A DNA stretch of 64,000 nt from Lucifuga dentata (GCA_014773175.1 VXCM01005126.1:1-64000); one strand, 5' to 3'. Positions 49,701 through 55,070 are shown, counted from the stretch's first letter. The notes: generated by a model from the sequence alone, not told the origin. Numbers and translations are program-made.

Positions 49701-50457
49701 CTTCCTCCTCAATCTCTTCCTCCTCGCTGTCATCTGCTGAGGAGCCCTCTGCTAACTGTCGCACCCCGAGAGCTGCCCCGGCTCCAGCCAGAGCCTTGTT
49801 CTCCCTGTCCGTGTGGTCATTGACCCCTATGATGCAGTAGTTGGGGCCCACCTGGGGCATGGCTACCTTTGGGCTGGATTCAGCCAAACTGGAGCTTTTC
49901 AAAGCCTCAGATGAAAAATATCCTTCTGTTGGAGATGTCCCCATTAAGAAGGGGGAATGTGGTGGCATTGGGCTTGCGGGTAGTGACAGCTCAGTCTGCC
50001 TGGATGGGGATCCAGGAACTGGAGGCAGGGAGACCCTGCTGGTACCCTCACATCCCAGGGCAGAGGGCAGTCTGCCTGGAGAAGCTGGGGAGGGGAATGG
50101 GGAGGAGGACAGAGGACTGTCTGGGCTCTCCCCTGCACTGCCCAGGGAGGCATTAGCCAGTGAGGAGATTCCAGAGATGCCCCCGACCCTGCCTGGCACC
50201 TTCAGGTCTGCGTCCCCGCTTCCTCCGCCCGGTTGCTCGAAGAAGCACATCTTATCCTCGTCTGTGAGTCCTGCTGCCGCCAAAGGCCCGCCACCCACCA
50301 CCAGACCCCTTGGGGTACCCATGTCCATGTCCGAGGTCTGCTGCCAGTCCCAGCTCTGAGGAGGGACGGCGGGCGTCAGGGAGGGCGCCGCCACCTTGCA
50401 CAGCTCACTGTACTCAGAGAAAGGAGAGCCGGGCTGCTGATTGGAGAGAGAAGACAT
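15129..50457 (-). CDS. Microtubule-associated protein 4 (whole gene span, 12 coding exons)
   Basis: MAP4 binds along microtubules through tau-type repeats and stabilises them in the cytoplasm. Coding exons on the minus strand: 50457-49041, 43003-42162, 39108-38794, 37837-37657, 37528-37469, 33809-33520, 31146-31090, 28126-28034, 24561-24480, 23714-23602, 19788-19605 and 15374-15129. All introns are GT-AG and every junction keeps frame. Order: acidic Ser/Pro-rich projection region, K/E-rich exon, Pro/Thr/Ala-rich basic region, repeats R1, R2, R3 and R4 (each with KxGSxDN and an HxPGGG-like end), then alternative tails. Three features choose MAP4 over MAP2/tau: the small exon between R1 and R2, four repeats with VKIES...KAQ in R4, and a tail exon ending in REPQSLDS. 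Predicted length is about 1190 aa with exon 11 and 1209 aa without it, after removing a 66-nt assembly duplication in exon 3. More 5' exons may lie beyond the window. Confidence 0.93.
15375..16190. other. Last map4 intron, unique part next to exon 12
   Basis: Purine/pyrimidine-biased sequence (GA-rich at 15380-15480) followed by mixed sequence. No gene or named repeat seen. Confidence 0.5.
16190..18990. repeat. 18-bp minisatellite with 589-bp higher-order repeats (map4 last intron)
   Basis: Tandem variants of an 18-bp unit close to 'gctactagcgttacttat'. Within it, from about 16560 to 18800, the pattern repeats as nearly identical 589-bp blocks: the same landmark begins at 16623, 17212, 17801 and 18390. 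Because 18 is divisible by three, both strands stay open and give meaningless Leu/Met/Ala-rich or Ser/Asn-rich frames; these are not genes. The first (16195-16560) and last (18780-18990) parts are more diverged, as at array edges. Confidence 0.95.
18991..19604. other. Intron sequence between minisatellite and exon 11
   Basis: Nothing recognisable apart from a small CTG run near 19163. Confidence 0.5.
19605..19788 (-). CDS. map4 coding exon 11: MAP4-specific C-terminal tail exon (frame-switching)
   Basis: 184 nt. Acceptor 'gtgtttctag', donor 'gtaagt' after ACA A. Encodes [17 protein letters not shown]..., Gly/Glu/Pro-rich, ending [15 protein letters not shown]. The known MAP4 C-terminus has a matching EAQTLDSxIxETS ending, which supports the gene name. 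It leaves a one-base overhang A, so splicing to 15374 gives AAT TGA (Asn-stop): the protein ends ...CIPETN. Skipping it leaves the last exon in the IESFKLKF frame instead. Confidence 0.88.
19948..20508. mobile_element. MITE with GCTGCGTTCCA inverted ends
   Basis: The left end reads ATGCTGCGTTCCAGAAAACTC with CCGACCTCCTG further in. The right end reads CCACTTTGAGTGGAACGCAGCG preceded by 'ggaggtcagaagtc'. Reverse-complemented, the right end aligns with the left from GCTGCGTTCCA through the TCCGACxTCC block with gaps. About 560 bp, no coding capacity. Superfamily not resolved. Confidence 0.65.
20906..21494 (+). mobile_element. AGGACC-type TTAA element, copy 3 (complete, young subfamily)
   Basis: TTAAAGGACCATACCACCC at the left and GGGTGGTATGGTCCTTTAA at the right. 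The left and right ~90 bp are inverted copies. It carries the GAGCCTAATATATTC subfamily diagnostic and the internal 'gggaatatagtcccaaaagaag' block. Confidence 0.93.
22073..22420 (-). mobile_element. AGGACC-type TTAA element, copy 4 (internal deletion derivative, 348 bp)
   Basis: Both TTAA-flanked ends are present (TTAAAGGACCATACC, GGCATGGTCCTTTAA), but about 240 bp are missing. The left inverted end jumps after CATACATGTT straight to 'taagatgtacatcttaaacgc' and into the mid-element sequence. It is inverted relative to copy 3. Confidence 0.9.
22421..23016. other. Intron spacer
   Basis: Mostly unassigned. Segment 22545-22690 resembles the ends of the TIR element family seen at 46 kb ('gttcagaccacaaacaaacc', 'tgtttcagacctcacaaac'), so it may be a related fragment. 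Confidence 0.4.
23017..23525 (-). mobile_element. AGGACC-type TTAA element, copy 5 (older subfamily)
   Basis: TTAAAGGACCATACCAGCG to GGCATGCTCCTTTAA. The GAGCCCAATATGTAG variant places it in the older subfamily. It ends only 77 bp from the donor of the R4 exon. Confidence 0.88.
23602..23714 (-). CDS. map4 coding exon 10: tubulin-binding repeat R4
   Basis: 113 nt. It completes PGGGD and encodes [17 protein letters not shown], then [22 protein letters not shown] with KAQ.KVGS is characteristic of the last MAP2/MAP4 repeat. Acceptor 'gtgctgcag', donor 'gtgagg'; ends in phase 0, from which either exon 11 or exon 12 can follow in frame. Confidence 0.96.
23792..24357 (-). mobile_element. AGGACC-type TTAA element, copy 6 (older subfamily)
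   Basis: TTAAAGGACCATACCGGC to GGTATTGTCCTTTAA. It fills most of the intron between repeats R3 and R4, ending 122 bp from the R3 exon's donor. Confidence 0.88.
24480..24561 (-). CDS. map4 coding exon 9: tubulin-binding repeat R3
   Basis: 82 nt: [19 protein letters not shown] then KDNIKHKP plus one base of a glycine codon completed by the next exon (PGGG). It carries the single conserved Cys of MAP repeats (KCGS). Acceptor 'gtttggcag', donor 'gtgagc'. Phase 0 in, phase 1 out. Confidence 0.96.
24562..25058. other. Intron spacer with poly-A tract
   Basis: An A-run with an N (24704-24737) and AT-rich sequence; no gene seen. Confidence 0.5.
25059..25155 (+). repeat. LINE-type 3' tail
   Basis: 'cgcctataaagcactctgag' followed by 'tatgaaaggtgatatataaa' and a (TGAT/TGAC)n tail resembles the 3' ends of fish LINE copies that finish in short tandem repeats. 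No coding part is present, so only the tail remains. Confidence 0.5.
25156..25719. other. Intron spacer
   Basis: Contains a segment (25260-25440) resembling parts of an unidentified repeat ('ggtatttccaccactgaggg', 'ggtccctaaacc') with weak similarity to 51420-51540. No gene. Confidence 0.4.
25720..26970 (+). pseudogene. Tc1/mariner transposase relic, split by a TTAA element
   Basis: 25727-25951 reads [20 protein letters not shown] then [20 protein letters not shown], the typical linker region of fish Tc1-like transposases. After copy 7 of the TTAA element, coding remnants resume at 26655 with 'ggcagcatcaggcttcaggctgcttttcttcagc' (split by changes), corresponding to the GGGSIM..WGCFSAAG region, and continue to about 26890. 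Many indels and stops; the catalytic core is incomplete. Dead copy. Confidence 0.78.
26068..26652 (-). mobile_element. AGGACC-type TTAA element, copy 7 (nested in Tc1 relic)
   Basis: TTAAAGGACCATACCACCC to GGTGGTATGGTCCTTCAA; the right TTAA has mutated to TCAA. Young subfamily. It interrupts the Tc1 transposase relic, so it moved in after that copy had inserted. Confidence 0.92.
26971..27353. other. Intron spacer
   Basis: No gene or named repeat recognised. Confidence 0.5.
27354..27935 (+). mobile_element. AGGACC-type TTAA element, copy 8 (older subfamily)
   Basis: TTAAAAGGATCATACCAAC to GGTATGGTCCTTTAA, slightly diverged at the left end. It sits about 100 bp from the R2 exon's donor. Confidence 0.88.
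28034..28126 (-). CDS. map4 coding exon 8: tubulin-binding repeat R2
   Basis: 93 nt, 31 codons, phase 0 both sides: [16 protein letters not shown], then [15 protein letters not shown]. This is a full MAP repeat beginning with the VQI hexapeptide type and ending PGGG. Acceptor 'catgtag', donor 'gtaagt'. A poly-G tract with a 33-N gap (28173-28205) lies close to its acceptor side. Confidence 0.96.
28150..28215. repeat. Poly-G tract with 33-N assembly gap
   Basis: G-run, Ns at 28173-28205, then more G. It lies near the R2 exon acceptor. Long G-runs can form G-quadruplexes and cause sequencing failure, which may explain the gap. Confidence 0.85.
28216..31023. other. Intron between exons 7 and 8 (main part)
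   Basis: No gene seen. Contains an (AC)n run at 28738-28760, a C-run with an N at 29501, an isolated N at 29851, and AT-rich tracts near 30050-30180. Open frames at 28259-28609 and 28707-29048 show no family motif. Confidence 0.5.
31023..31048. repeat. (GA)n microsatellite
   Basis: Thirteen or so GA units directly downstream of the exon 7 donor in the transcript direction. Confidence 0.9.
31090..31146 (-). CDS. map4 coding exon 7: MAP4-type inter-repeat exon
   Basis: 57 nt, phase 0 both sides, encoding [19 protein letters not shown]. Acceptor 'ctccccag', donor 'gtgagt'. Mammalian MAP4 has an extra segment between R1 and R2 that ends in a similar SAQK..AGK pattern and is absent from tau and MAP2. 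The exon is optional by length. An N at 31172 is followed by a duplicated 65-bp block repeating most of this exon without its donor: an assembly artefact, not a second exon. Confidence 0.85.
31230..32183. other. Intron spacer with purine-rich repeat
   Basis: 31380-31760 is a degenerate A/G-rich tandem pattern built on 'ggacaggactgaagaaggaagc' (about 20-35 bp units), which keeps long Phe/Leu/Pro/Ser frames open on the minus strand. Not coding. Confidence 0.6.
32184..32729 (-). mobile_element. AGGACC-type TTAA element, copy 9 (older, diverged)
   Basis: TTAAAGGACCATACTGGTG to GGTATTGTCCTTTAA. Confidence 0.87.
32730..33519. other. Intron spacer before exon 6 donor
   Basis: Unassigned AT-rich sequence; no gene or named repeat. 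Confidence 0.5.
33520..33809 (-). CDS. map4 coding exon 6: Pro/Thr-rich end and tubulin-binding repeat R1
   Basis: 290 nt. Acceptor 'ttccggcag', donor 'gtgagt'. Starts with split codon GAT (Asp), then [16 protein letters not shown], a Thr/Arg/Pro-rich tract with [14 protein letters not shown], and ends [22 protein letters not shown]. The last 19 or so residues are repeat R1 of the tau/MAP2/MAP4 family ([15 protein letters not shown]). Ends in phase 0. High GC. Confidence 0.94.
33810..34182. other. Intron spacer upstream of exon 6 acceptor
   Basis: AT-rich intron; nothing recognised beyond the splice acceptor region of exon 6. Confidence 0.5.
34183..34709 (+). mobile_element. AGGACC-type TTAA element, copy 10 (older, diverged)
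   Basis: TTAAAGGAGCATACCAGTG to CAGTATGGTCCTTTAA, with internal shortening. Confidence 0.87.
34859..34898. repeat. (GA)n microsatellite
   Basis: About 19 uninterrupted AG/GA units. Confidence 0.92.
34899..35684. other. Intron spacer
   Basis: No gene, RNA or named repeat recognised. Confidence 0.5.
35685..36628. mobile_element. Tc1-like MITE (TIR with AAAGTCTGAGACCAC) hosting TTAA element copy 11
   Basis: Left end TACGGTGAGGCTCAAAAGTC then TGAGACCAC; the right end, reverse-complemented, reads CACCGTGGAGTCCAAAAGTC then TGAGACCAC. The CCAAAAGT-type inverted end resembles Tc1-like elements. The TTAA element at 35860-36437 sits inside, leaving about 370 bp of host MITE. A related right half is at about 57912-58107. 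Confidence 0.75.
35860..36437 (+). mobile_element. AGGACC-type TTAA element, copy 11 (nested, young subfamily)
   Basis: TTAAAGGACCATACTGTCC to AAAATGGTCCTTTAA. The right terminus lacks the GGGTGGT segment (short deletion), but TTAA is kept on both sides. Confidence 0.92.
36629..37434. other. Intron spacer between exons 5 and 6
   Basis: 36716-36800 resembles one arm of the TIR element at 46 kb ('tttgctctggtctgaatct', 'ttactgcttggtttggttc', 'agtttcacac'). The remainder is unassigned. Confidence 0.45.
37435..37456. repeat. (GGA)n microsatellite near exon 5
   Basis: Short trinucleotide run within 20 bp of the exon 5 donor side. Confidence 0.85.
37469..37528 (-). CDS. map4 coding exon 5: 60-nt Lys-rich microexon
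   Basis: Exactly 60 nt, phase 1 in and phase 1 out, encoding [20 protein letters not shown] with the split codons. Acceptor 'ctgcgtttcag', donor 'gtacca'. Since its length is a multiple of three, it could be skipped without frame change. A (GGA)n run lies just downstream in the intron. Confidence 0.82.
37657..37837 (-). CDS. map4 coding exon 4: Thr/Lys/Pro-rich region
   Basis: 181 nt (60 codons plus one base). Acceptor 'ccctcacag' precedes ACAACCACG; donor 'gtatgg' after CTGG. Starts [13 protein letters not shown], then a Thr/Arg-rich tract and AAAAKKPL. Phase 0 in, phase 1 out. The donor is directly followed by a (GT/AC)n microsatellite, close enough that length changes could influence splicing. 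Confidence 0.88.
38060..38601 (+). mobile_element. AGGACC-type TTAA element, copy 12 (older, degenerate)
   Basis: TTAAAGCAGCATACCAGCG to GGTATGGTCCTTCAA, with a mutated right TTAA and a partly scrambled right half. Confidence 0.8.
38794..39108 (-). CDS. map4 coding exon 3: Pro/Thr/Ala-rich basic region (contains assembly duplication)
   Basis: Encodes [16 protein letters not shown]... to ...[10 protein letters not shown]. Acceptor 'gcgtcgcag' at 39109; donor 'gtaagt' at 38793; phase 0 on both sides. A single N at 38857 separates two identical 65-bp blocks (38792-38856, 38858-38922). Only the lower copy keeps the splice donor. Removing one copy plus the N leaves 249 nt (83 codons). This is the proline-rich region that in MAPs adds positive charge and helps microtubule binding. 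Confidence 0.88.
39197..39223. repeat. (GCA)n microsatellite
   Basis: About nine CAG units in the intron between map4 exons 2 and 3. Confidence 0.9.
39224..39652. other. Intron spacer
   Basis: AT-rich; nothing recognised. Confidence 0.5.
39653..40231 (-). mobile_element. AGGACC-type TTAA element, copy 13 (young subfamily)
   Basis: TTAAAAGGACCATACCACTC to AAATGGTCCTTTAA. Close in sequence to copies 7 and 11. Confidence 0.92.
40458..40744. repeat. Microsatellite cluster with 62-N gap
   Basis: (GT)n/(TA)n at 40461-40500, a long T-run to 40623, Ns at 40624-40685, then (CT)n and (AC)n to 40744. The gap sits exactly at the poly-T to CT change and its length is arbitrary. Confidence 0.9.
40745..42161. 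other. Intron between exons 2 and 3 (remainder)
   Basis: No gene or clear repeat. A T-run lies at 40868-40887. Confidence 0.5.
42162..43003 (-). CDS. map4 coding exon 2: Lys/Glu-rich region
   Basis: 842 nt. Acceptor 'ttccag' just before 43003; donor 'gtagga' after AAG at 42162. The split codon G|TA gives Val, then [12 protein letters not shown]. Composition is dominated by K and E with repeated KVEK, EKEKE and KPEK patterns, no Cys and few hydrophobics except V, I and L at intervals. It is predicted to be a disordered or single-helix projection segment. Although an ATG-ATG lies at its start, the matched phase with exon 1 shows it is an internal exon. The opposite strand carries a long chance frame caused by the skewed composition. 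Confidence 0.9.
43004..44019. other. Intron between exons 1 and 2, part next to exon 2
   Basis: No gene, RNA or named repeat recognised in about 1 kb. Confidence 0.5.
44020..44300. repeat. Dispersed or duplicated segment F, copy 1
   Basis: Shares an ordered set of blocks with 61025-61312: 'cttcttcctcaagcctcat', 'tcctttgctgattta', 'cagcagatga', 'ataaagcg' and 'cttttaaatat'-like. A microsatellite of different type lies between the blocks in each copy. Non-coding. Confidence 0.6.
44812..45108 (+). repeat. SINE/LINE-tail-like dispersed repeat (G-CACGGTAGC type)
   Basis: Starts 'gggcagcacggtagcttgg', has a pol III B-box-like 'gggtttgaatccgactggg', and runs to 'aaaatggatgcatggatggg'. This consensus is very common in fish genomes; I do not commit to a family name. 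A diverged fragment is at 60490-60665. Confidence 0.65.
45109..45489. other. Intron spacer
   Basis: Nothing recognised. Confidence 0.5.
45490..45710 (+). mobile_element. AGGACC-type TTAA element fragment, copy 14
   Basis: Contains the internal landmarks 'aaatatagtctcaggagaag', 'aagaaattaaaacaaa' and 'gaaacattaaattttaaggt', but neither terminal inverted end is intact. Old, truncated. Confidence 0.65.
46015..46955. mobile_element. TIR element with a tandemly expanded left arm
   Basis: The left arm starts 'tttcagacctgtagatcc' and the right arm ends with the inverted 'attacaggtctgaaa' (46940-46955). 'tgctgcatttactgctcgg' (from 46434) is mirrored by 'ctaagcagtaaatgcaac' (near 46887), and 'ctcattggtcagaaatgtct' by 'agacatttctgaccaatgag'. 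The two arms could fold into a large hairpin. The left arm contains a 12-copy 32-bp tandem array that is single-copy in the right arm. Non-coding; hAT affinity is possible but unproven. Confidence 0.75.
46018..46424. repeat. 32-bp tandem repeat, about 12 copies
   Basis: Unit 'gaatcagatctgtagatcg' plus 'tttgctctggtct'. Copies differ mainly at the 'cgtttgct' segment. One copy is disrupted near 46100-46135. It forms part of the left arm of the surrounding TIR element. Confidence 0.93.
47160..47842 (+). mobile_element. AGGACC-type TTAA element, copy 15, interrupted by hAT element
   Basis: The left part begins without a clean AGGACC end ('gcagatcatgcatgtatgag') and the right part ends 'caaacatgttcctttaa'. 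The element is old and carries the hAT-like insertion 47331-47746 in its 'gattag|cggatttg' segment. Confidence 0.78.
47331..47746. mobile_element. hAT-like non-autonomous element, copy 2 (nested)
   Basis: CAGTCATCCTCAAAGTCC... to ...TTTGAGTACTCCTG, homologous to 13229-13591. The flanking 8-mers AATTAGAC and GATTAGGG are both close to the uninterrupted target in other TTAA elements ('gattagcg'), as expected for an 8-bp duplication that has since mutated. Confidence 0.77.
47843..49040. other. Intron next to map4 exon 1
   Basis: A poly-A tract with an N at 48651 and an isolated N at 48826. Otherwise no gene or named repeat. The exon 1 donor is at 49040. Confidence 0.5.
49041..50457 (-). CDS. 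map4 coding exon 1: Ser/Pro-rich acidic N-terminal region
   Basis: Encodes 472 codons plus one base. It starts with ATG at 50457; an in-frame TAG lies 39 bases upstream of that ATG in the unspliced sequence, so this is either a first coding exon or part of one reached by an upstream splice. Notable parts: SP-rich segment (residues 110-180), [11 protein letters not shown] (205-215), acidic run [14 protein letters not shown] (242-255), [14 protein letters not shown] (271-284) and [17 protein letters not shown] (319-335). As I recall, similar blocks occur in long vertebrate MAP4 isoforms. It lacks the canonical MAP4 N-terminus (MADLSLADALTE-like). The donor follows ...PFITVD + G at 49041 (gtaggt), phase 1. 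High GC contrasts with the flanks. Confidence 0.9.
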
Positions 50458-50960
50458 GCTGTCTCCCCTTTCTGTTTCTTCTCTTTCTTTGTTCTACAGT
50501 CTTTGTCTCAGCTTTAGCTGTCTGGAGGCAATCTTCACTCGTCTTCCCTTCTCTCCCTCTTTCCTTTGCGGTGTTGTGCTGTTGCTCCTTTTCCTTCAGT
50601 CAGTCAGGTGTGCTGTGTGTGTGTGTGTGTGTTAGTGTGTGTGTGGATTCAGTGTGTGCCTCTCTGCTCAAAGAAACGCTGAGAGTGAACAGGCTGTACA
50701 GCTCTCTCCCTCGTTCCCTCCCTCCTCTCTCTCTCTCTCCCTCTCTCTCTAATCACTGAAGTTGTCATGTGATTCTGTTGTGACTGTTCAGTGGCTGCTG
50801 CTGCTTCCTTGATCCCGCCCTCATGGAGTGAGGTATCCCCCCTCCTCTCCACTTTTCTCTTTCACTCCACGTTTTTCTCCCCTCGACCTCTTTTCTTCTC
50901 TCATTCTGTCACATTTCGGAAAACAACACCATGTACACATACACACACACACCTCTGTCT
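50458..50960 (-). promoter_or_regulatory. Probable map4 5' leader/promoter region for this start
   Basis: Read on the minus strand this is purine-rich (GA-rich) with a (CA)n tract at 50612-50643 and GAGA stretches at 50716-50750, just upstream of the ATG at 50457. No TATA box or clear transcription start can be assigned. An in-frame TAG lies 39 bases before the ATG. Inferred from position only. Confidence 0.4.
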
Positions 50961-53330
50961 TTCCCAGGAGATACGAACACATGGGGGGATGCTTTGGGGG
51001 GGGGAGTTGATCTGAACTCAAAGACCTACCCAACGGTACACACGCGTGGATGCACATGCACACATACGTGCATCCACAACACACTGCATTCTTAAAGCAA
51101 AGAAATTCATTTCTTGGTAACATTTTTCTCAGTGTGCCCTTTTCTACTTTTCACTTCACTTCAGTTTCTCTACAATTTAATAACTCCTCTCTTCTGTGCT
51201 ACACGATTCTTATATCGTATCTTATAACATATGACATATGTGGCAGATCCCAGGGGGACATGGGCAGACCTAAAGTTGTCCATTGAGCTAGAGTGGGTGT
51301 AACCTCATGCTTGAGTTTGGGTTGGACTTGTGGTCACTTTGGGCTCAAATGTTAAAGCCAGCCAAAGTTTATTTTTGTTAGGGGCTGATGCCCTTTTAGA
51401 GCCAAATTGCTAACATTCAGGGCATTTCCACCACAAAAACACTGGAGCTCAGCCAGAAAAAATGGTTCCCCTGCCGCCTTTTTTGGCCCCAGAAACTTGT
51501 GGTCTGGAGTGAAGAAACATGATGTCATGGACCAAGATGCAGGACACGTTTTTTTTTTTTCTTTTACATTTATTATTTCTTTTATTGAACTTGGACAACA
51601 AACATTCTCATAACACCTCAATCATTTTAGAGTTCAGTACTCCTTATGTCCCATTAACCCACCCATCTTCCCCAACACCTTGCCCAGGGAGTCCACTCTT
51701 ATACGTTTTAACCAAGTCTAGTTACTAGAGAGGAAAGACTGGTAACTCCATTTGTATTTCCCTTTACTAGAGTAAAAGGTCCTTTATAGCTTCCTATTGG
51801 ACATTCTGTACCTGGAACTCTCCTCTGCAAGGATCAACAGTGCTCAATCCATTACTATTCAACTCTGGACAGATGCAACTGTAGCAGTAAAGGACAGTAT
51901 GGATGGAGGGCTAGTCCCATCTGATGTCTGGGCATCGGGCATCCTCTATGGCAGAATTTCGAGAATTTCATATGAATGTATTGGTGATTTGGATTTTACA
52001 TTATGGACACGTTTTTATTTGAAACAATCAGCAGCAGCCACTATAAGCATTTCAGTGTACTGTTTAATTTAACAAACTTAAGAAGTTGAAAAAAGAGCAC
52101 AGATACTAGAAGAGGGAACTCGGCACAAGCAGCGTAATGTAATGGACATGCAATGCTGTAATGCTGGACTTAACTATGAGTTAATGGACTGTTTTGGGGA
52201 GGAGGGCAGCAAACCAGATCACAGAGGAGTTACAGTTAGCGAGCCAACGTTTGAATCTGGTAAGTGTTAATGTTGTGTTATTATAGCTTAACGTTATATT
52301 GCATCATTGCATCATTCATTCAGCTCCCAAGTGAATGGAAATAAAGGCTGGTTCTTAAAGCCGATTTATACTTTCCGTGTGTGAGAGGATCCACTAAGGT
52401 CCACGTGATGTACAGCACATTTTGTCAGCTACCTACGTCACAGGGTGTATGCATAGACATCCGTGTACCTCCAATTACTTCTGACCACACTGACATTCGC
52501 TTCTATCGGGTCCTGACTGCCCTAGAAAAAACATCATAGATTGAAGAGAGGCTGTGTGAGGAGATCCGTCACTGCCCATATTTGTATAACTGTATAAGCA
52601 GCCCAAGCATTGGGAAGAGAGGAAAGTGTGAGCAGGCACAAGTGGAAGTACCTACGAAACCGATTTGTAAAATGCAGCAGGCAGGAGATGTGTGTGTTAC
52701 CCTGACTGTTTCCCTCCTGAGCGGCTCGAGAAGGGCTGAGCTGAACAGAGCATTGGTGAAAACGAGGTACCAATGCTTGGTAAAATCTGTTTGTTCAGAG
52801 TGATGTGGTCTTTTGTGTAATGCTGCAGAAACTTCACATGCATGTGTGAGTCAATGAAAAAACAAAGATTGAATTTGAAGGTGAAGTCAAAAGCTGCAAA
52901 GACTGCAGGCGTGACTGTGTGAGAAGTTGCATGAATTCTCACACAGCAGGAGCNTCAAAAGCTGCAAAGACTGCAGGCGTGACTGTGTGAGAAGTTGCAT
53001 GAATTCTCACACAGCAGGAGCACCTGCTGTGTGTGTGCGTGTGTGTATGTGTGCGTCAGACAATAAGAGCATTTCCCAGAGTTCCAATCTAAGTGCTCAG
53101 GATGAGAAGAAAGAGGAGAAGTAGTTCTTGAAGACATGAGAATTAAGCCTGCAGTAAAGAGAACTGTCAGGCTGCATCTCATCACACTACATTATACCCC
53201 ACCCTACACACACACACACACACACACACAGTACATATGACATACATATGACCGAACGGAAGACCGACATGCTAACGCCTGCAAATAAACTCAGATGAAC
53301 AGAGTTGAGACTAAAGAAAAATTATTATTG
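50961..53330. other. Upstream flank without recognised gene
   Basis: Contains a single-N join at 52954 with a 67-bp duplicated block (52887-52953), (AC)n runs near 53028 and 53203-53230, and unassigned repeat-like segments at 51420-51540. No exon with supporting motifs was found on either strand. Confidence 0.5.
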
Positions 53331-53332
53331 TA

Positions 53333-54584
53333 TACCTGCCCGGCCAAAAAAAAAGTCACACACTCTAACATTTCATTGGACCGCCTTTAGCTTTGATTAC
53401 GTCACGCATTCGCTGTGGCATCATTTCGATAAGCTTTTGCAATGTCACAACATTTATTTATGTCCAGAGTTGCATTAATTTTTCACCAAGATCTTGTATT
53501 GATGATGGGAGTGTCGGACCGCTGTGTAAAGTCTTCTCCAGCACATCCCAAAGATTCTCAGTGGGGTTAAGGTCTGGACTCTGTGGTGGCCAATCCATGT
53601 GTGAAAATGATGTCTCATGCTCCCTGAACCACTCTTTCACAATTTCAGCCCGATGAATCCTGGCATTGTCATCTTGGAATATGCCCGTGCCATCAGGGAA
53701 GAAAAAAATCCATTGATGGAAAAACCTGGTCATTCAGTATATTCAGGTAGTCAGCTGACCTCATTTTTTGGGCACACATATCGTTGATGAACCTAGACCT
53801 GACCAACTGAAGCAACCCCAGATCATAACACTGCCCCCACAGGCTTGTAGGTAGGCACTAGGAATGATGGGTGCATCACTTCATCCGCCTCTCTTCTTAC
53901 CCTGATGTGCCCATCACTCTGGAACAGGGTAAATCTGGACTCATCAGACCACATGACCTTTTTCCATAGCTCCAGAGTCCAATCTTTATGCTCCCTAGCA
54001 AATTGAAGCCTTTCTTTTCTGATTAGCCTCAGTGATAAGTGGTTTTCTTAAGGCTACACAGCTGTTTAGTCCCAATCCCTTGAGTTCTCTTCGCATTGTG
54101 CGTGTGGAAATGCTTTTACTTTCACTATTAAACAGACGTGAGTTCTACTGTTGAATTTTTTACTATATGATTTCACCAAACGTTTAAGTGATCTCCAGTC
54201 ACAATCATTCAAGATTTTTTTTCCAACCACATTTCTTCCTCGAAGATGATGGTTCACCACTATCCTTCCAGGCTTTAATAATGCATTGGACAGTTCTTAA
54301 CCCAATTTTAGTAGTTTCAGCAATCTCCTTAGTTGTTTTCTTTGCTTGATGCAGACCAATAATTTGACCCTTCTGAAACAGAGTAACATCTTTTCCACGA
54401 CCACAGGATATGTCTTCCAACATGGTTGTTTAAAAAATGAGAAGCTACTCACTGCATCAGTTAGGGTTAAATAACTTGTTGCCAGCTGCAACATATTAAT
54501 CACTGCAGTAATTATACAATGGAAGGCTCTTACCTATTTGCTTAGTTAAATCCAGCTGGTGACTTTTTTTTTGGCCAGGCAGTA
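53333..54584 (-). mobile_element. Tc1/mariner element with both ends (degenerate)
   Basis: About 1.25 kb. The left end TACCTGCCCGGCC followed by an A-run and GTCAC is mirrored at the right by GTGAC, a T-run and GGCCAGGCAGTA (an inverted repeat of about 26 bp with one indel and one mismatch). TA dinucleotides flank both sides (53331-53332, 54585-54586), the expected target duplication. It carries a broken transposase on the minus strand. Size and structure match fish Tc1-like elements. Confidence 0.92.
53458..54423 (-). pseudogene. Tc1-like transposase, frameshifted
   Basis: Reading minus: 54423-54205 gives an N-terminal helix-turn-helix part (VTLFQKGQIIGLHQAKKTTK, then EIAETTKIGLRTVQCIIKAW). 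SDESRFTLFQSDG near 53930 holds the first catalytic Asp. 53733-53458 gives [13 protein letters not shown] (second Asp) and [19 protein letters not shown] (catalytic Glu). The catalytic triad residues survive, but the frame breaks several times between 53740 and 54205, so no intact protein can be made. Confidence 0.9.
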
Positions 54585-54646
54585 TATTACTGAATTCTGA
54601 AGGAAAGAGCCGAATTCCAACCACAAGGCACAGTTTGTTATAGCTA

Positions 54647-54671
54647 TAAATATATTTATATATATATATAT
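54647..54671. repeat. (TA)n microsatellite
   Basis: AT dinucleotide run 60-90 bp beyond the Tc1 element. Confidence 0.85.
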
Positions 54672-54833
54672 AATGGCTCAGTGTTTCAAACTGTGTGTGT
54701 TTGTACTCTGTAATCTCAACGCGATGAATCATATTAACAGGGAAAACAAAACATTTTCATTTTAGGGACAGGGAGGAGTTATTAACAGGAATTCTGTGTG
54801 CTTTCTCACTCCATTATAAACAGGGATGTACAG

Positions 54834-55070
54834 TAAATGGGGATAATGGCACACAGTTTCACTTTCACTTCTCTCTGTGGAGCACAAACTGATTGATAGA
54901 AAGAAAAAACAGATCTTGAGAGAGAAATTAAAAACCTCCCCACATTTTGCACCTCACCACGCCAGGAAAATCGCTGTTTGAAGTCAGAAAGTTACACATT
55001 TTGTCGGACGCAGACCGGTGGAAAGAAGGTTTCTGCCACCTTCTGGACTTCTGACAGGCATGTTGGACAA
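54834..55070. repeat. Dispersed repeat E, copy 2
   Basis: Partner of 11974-12215 (see that entry for shared blocks); orientation is the same in both. Non-coding. Confidence 0.6.

Noticed and set aside
49502..50359. Plus-strand open frames of 112-172 codons opposite map4 exon 1
   Set aside because: Antisense shadow of a GC-rich coding exon; no family motif and no splice or start support.
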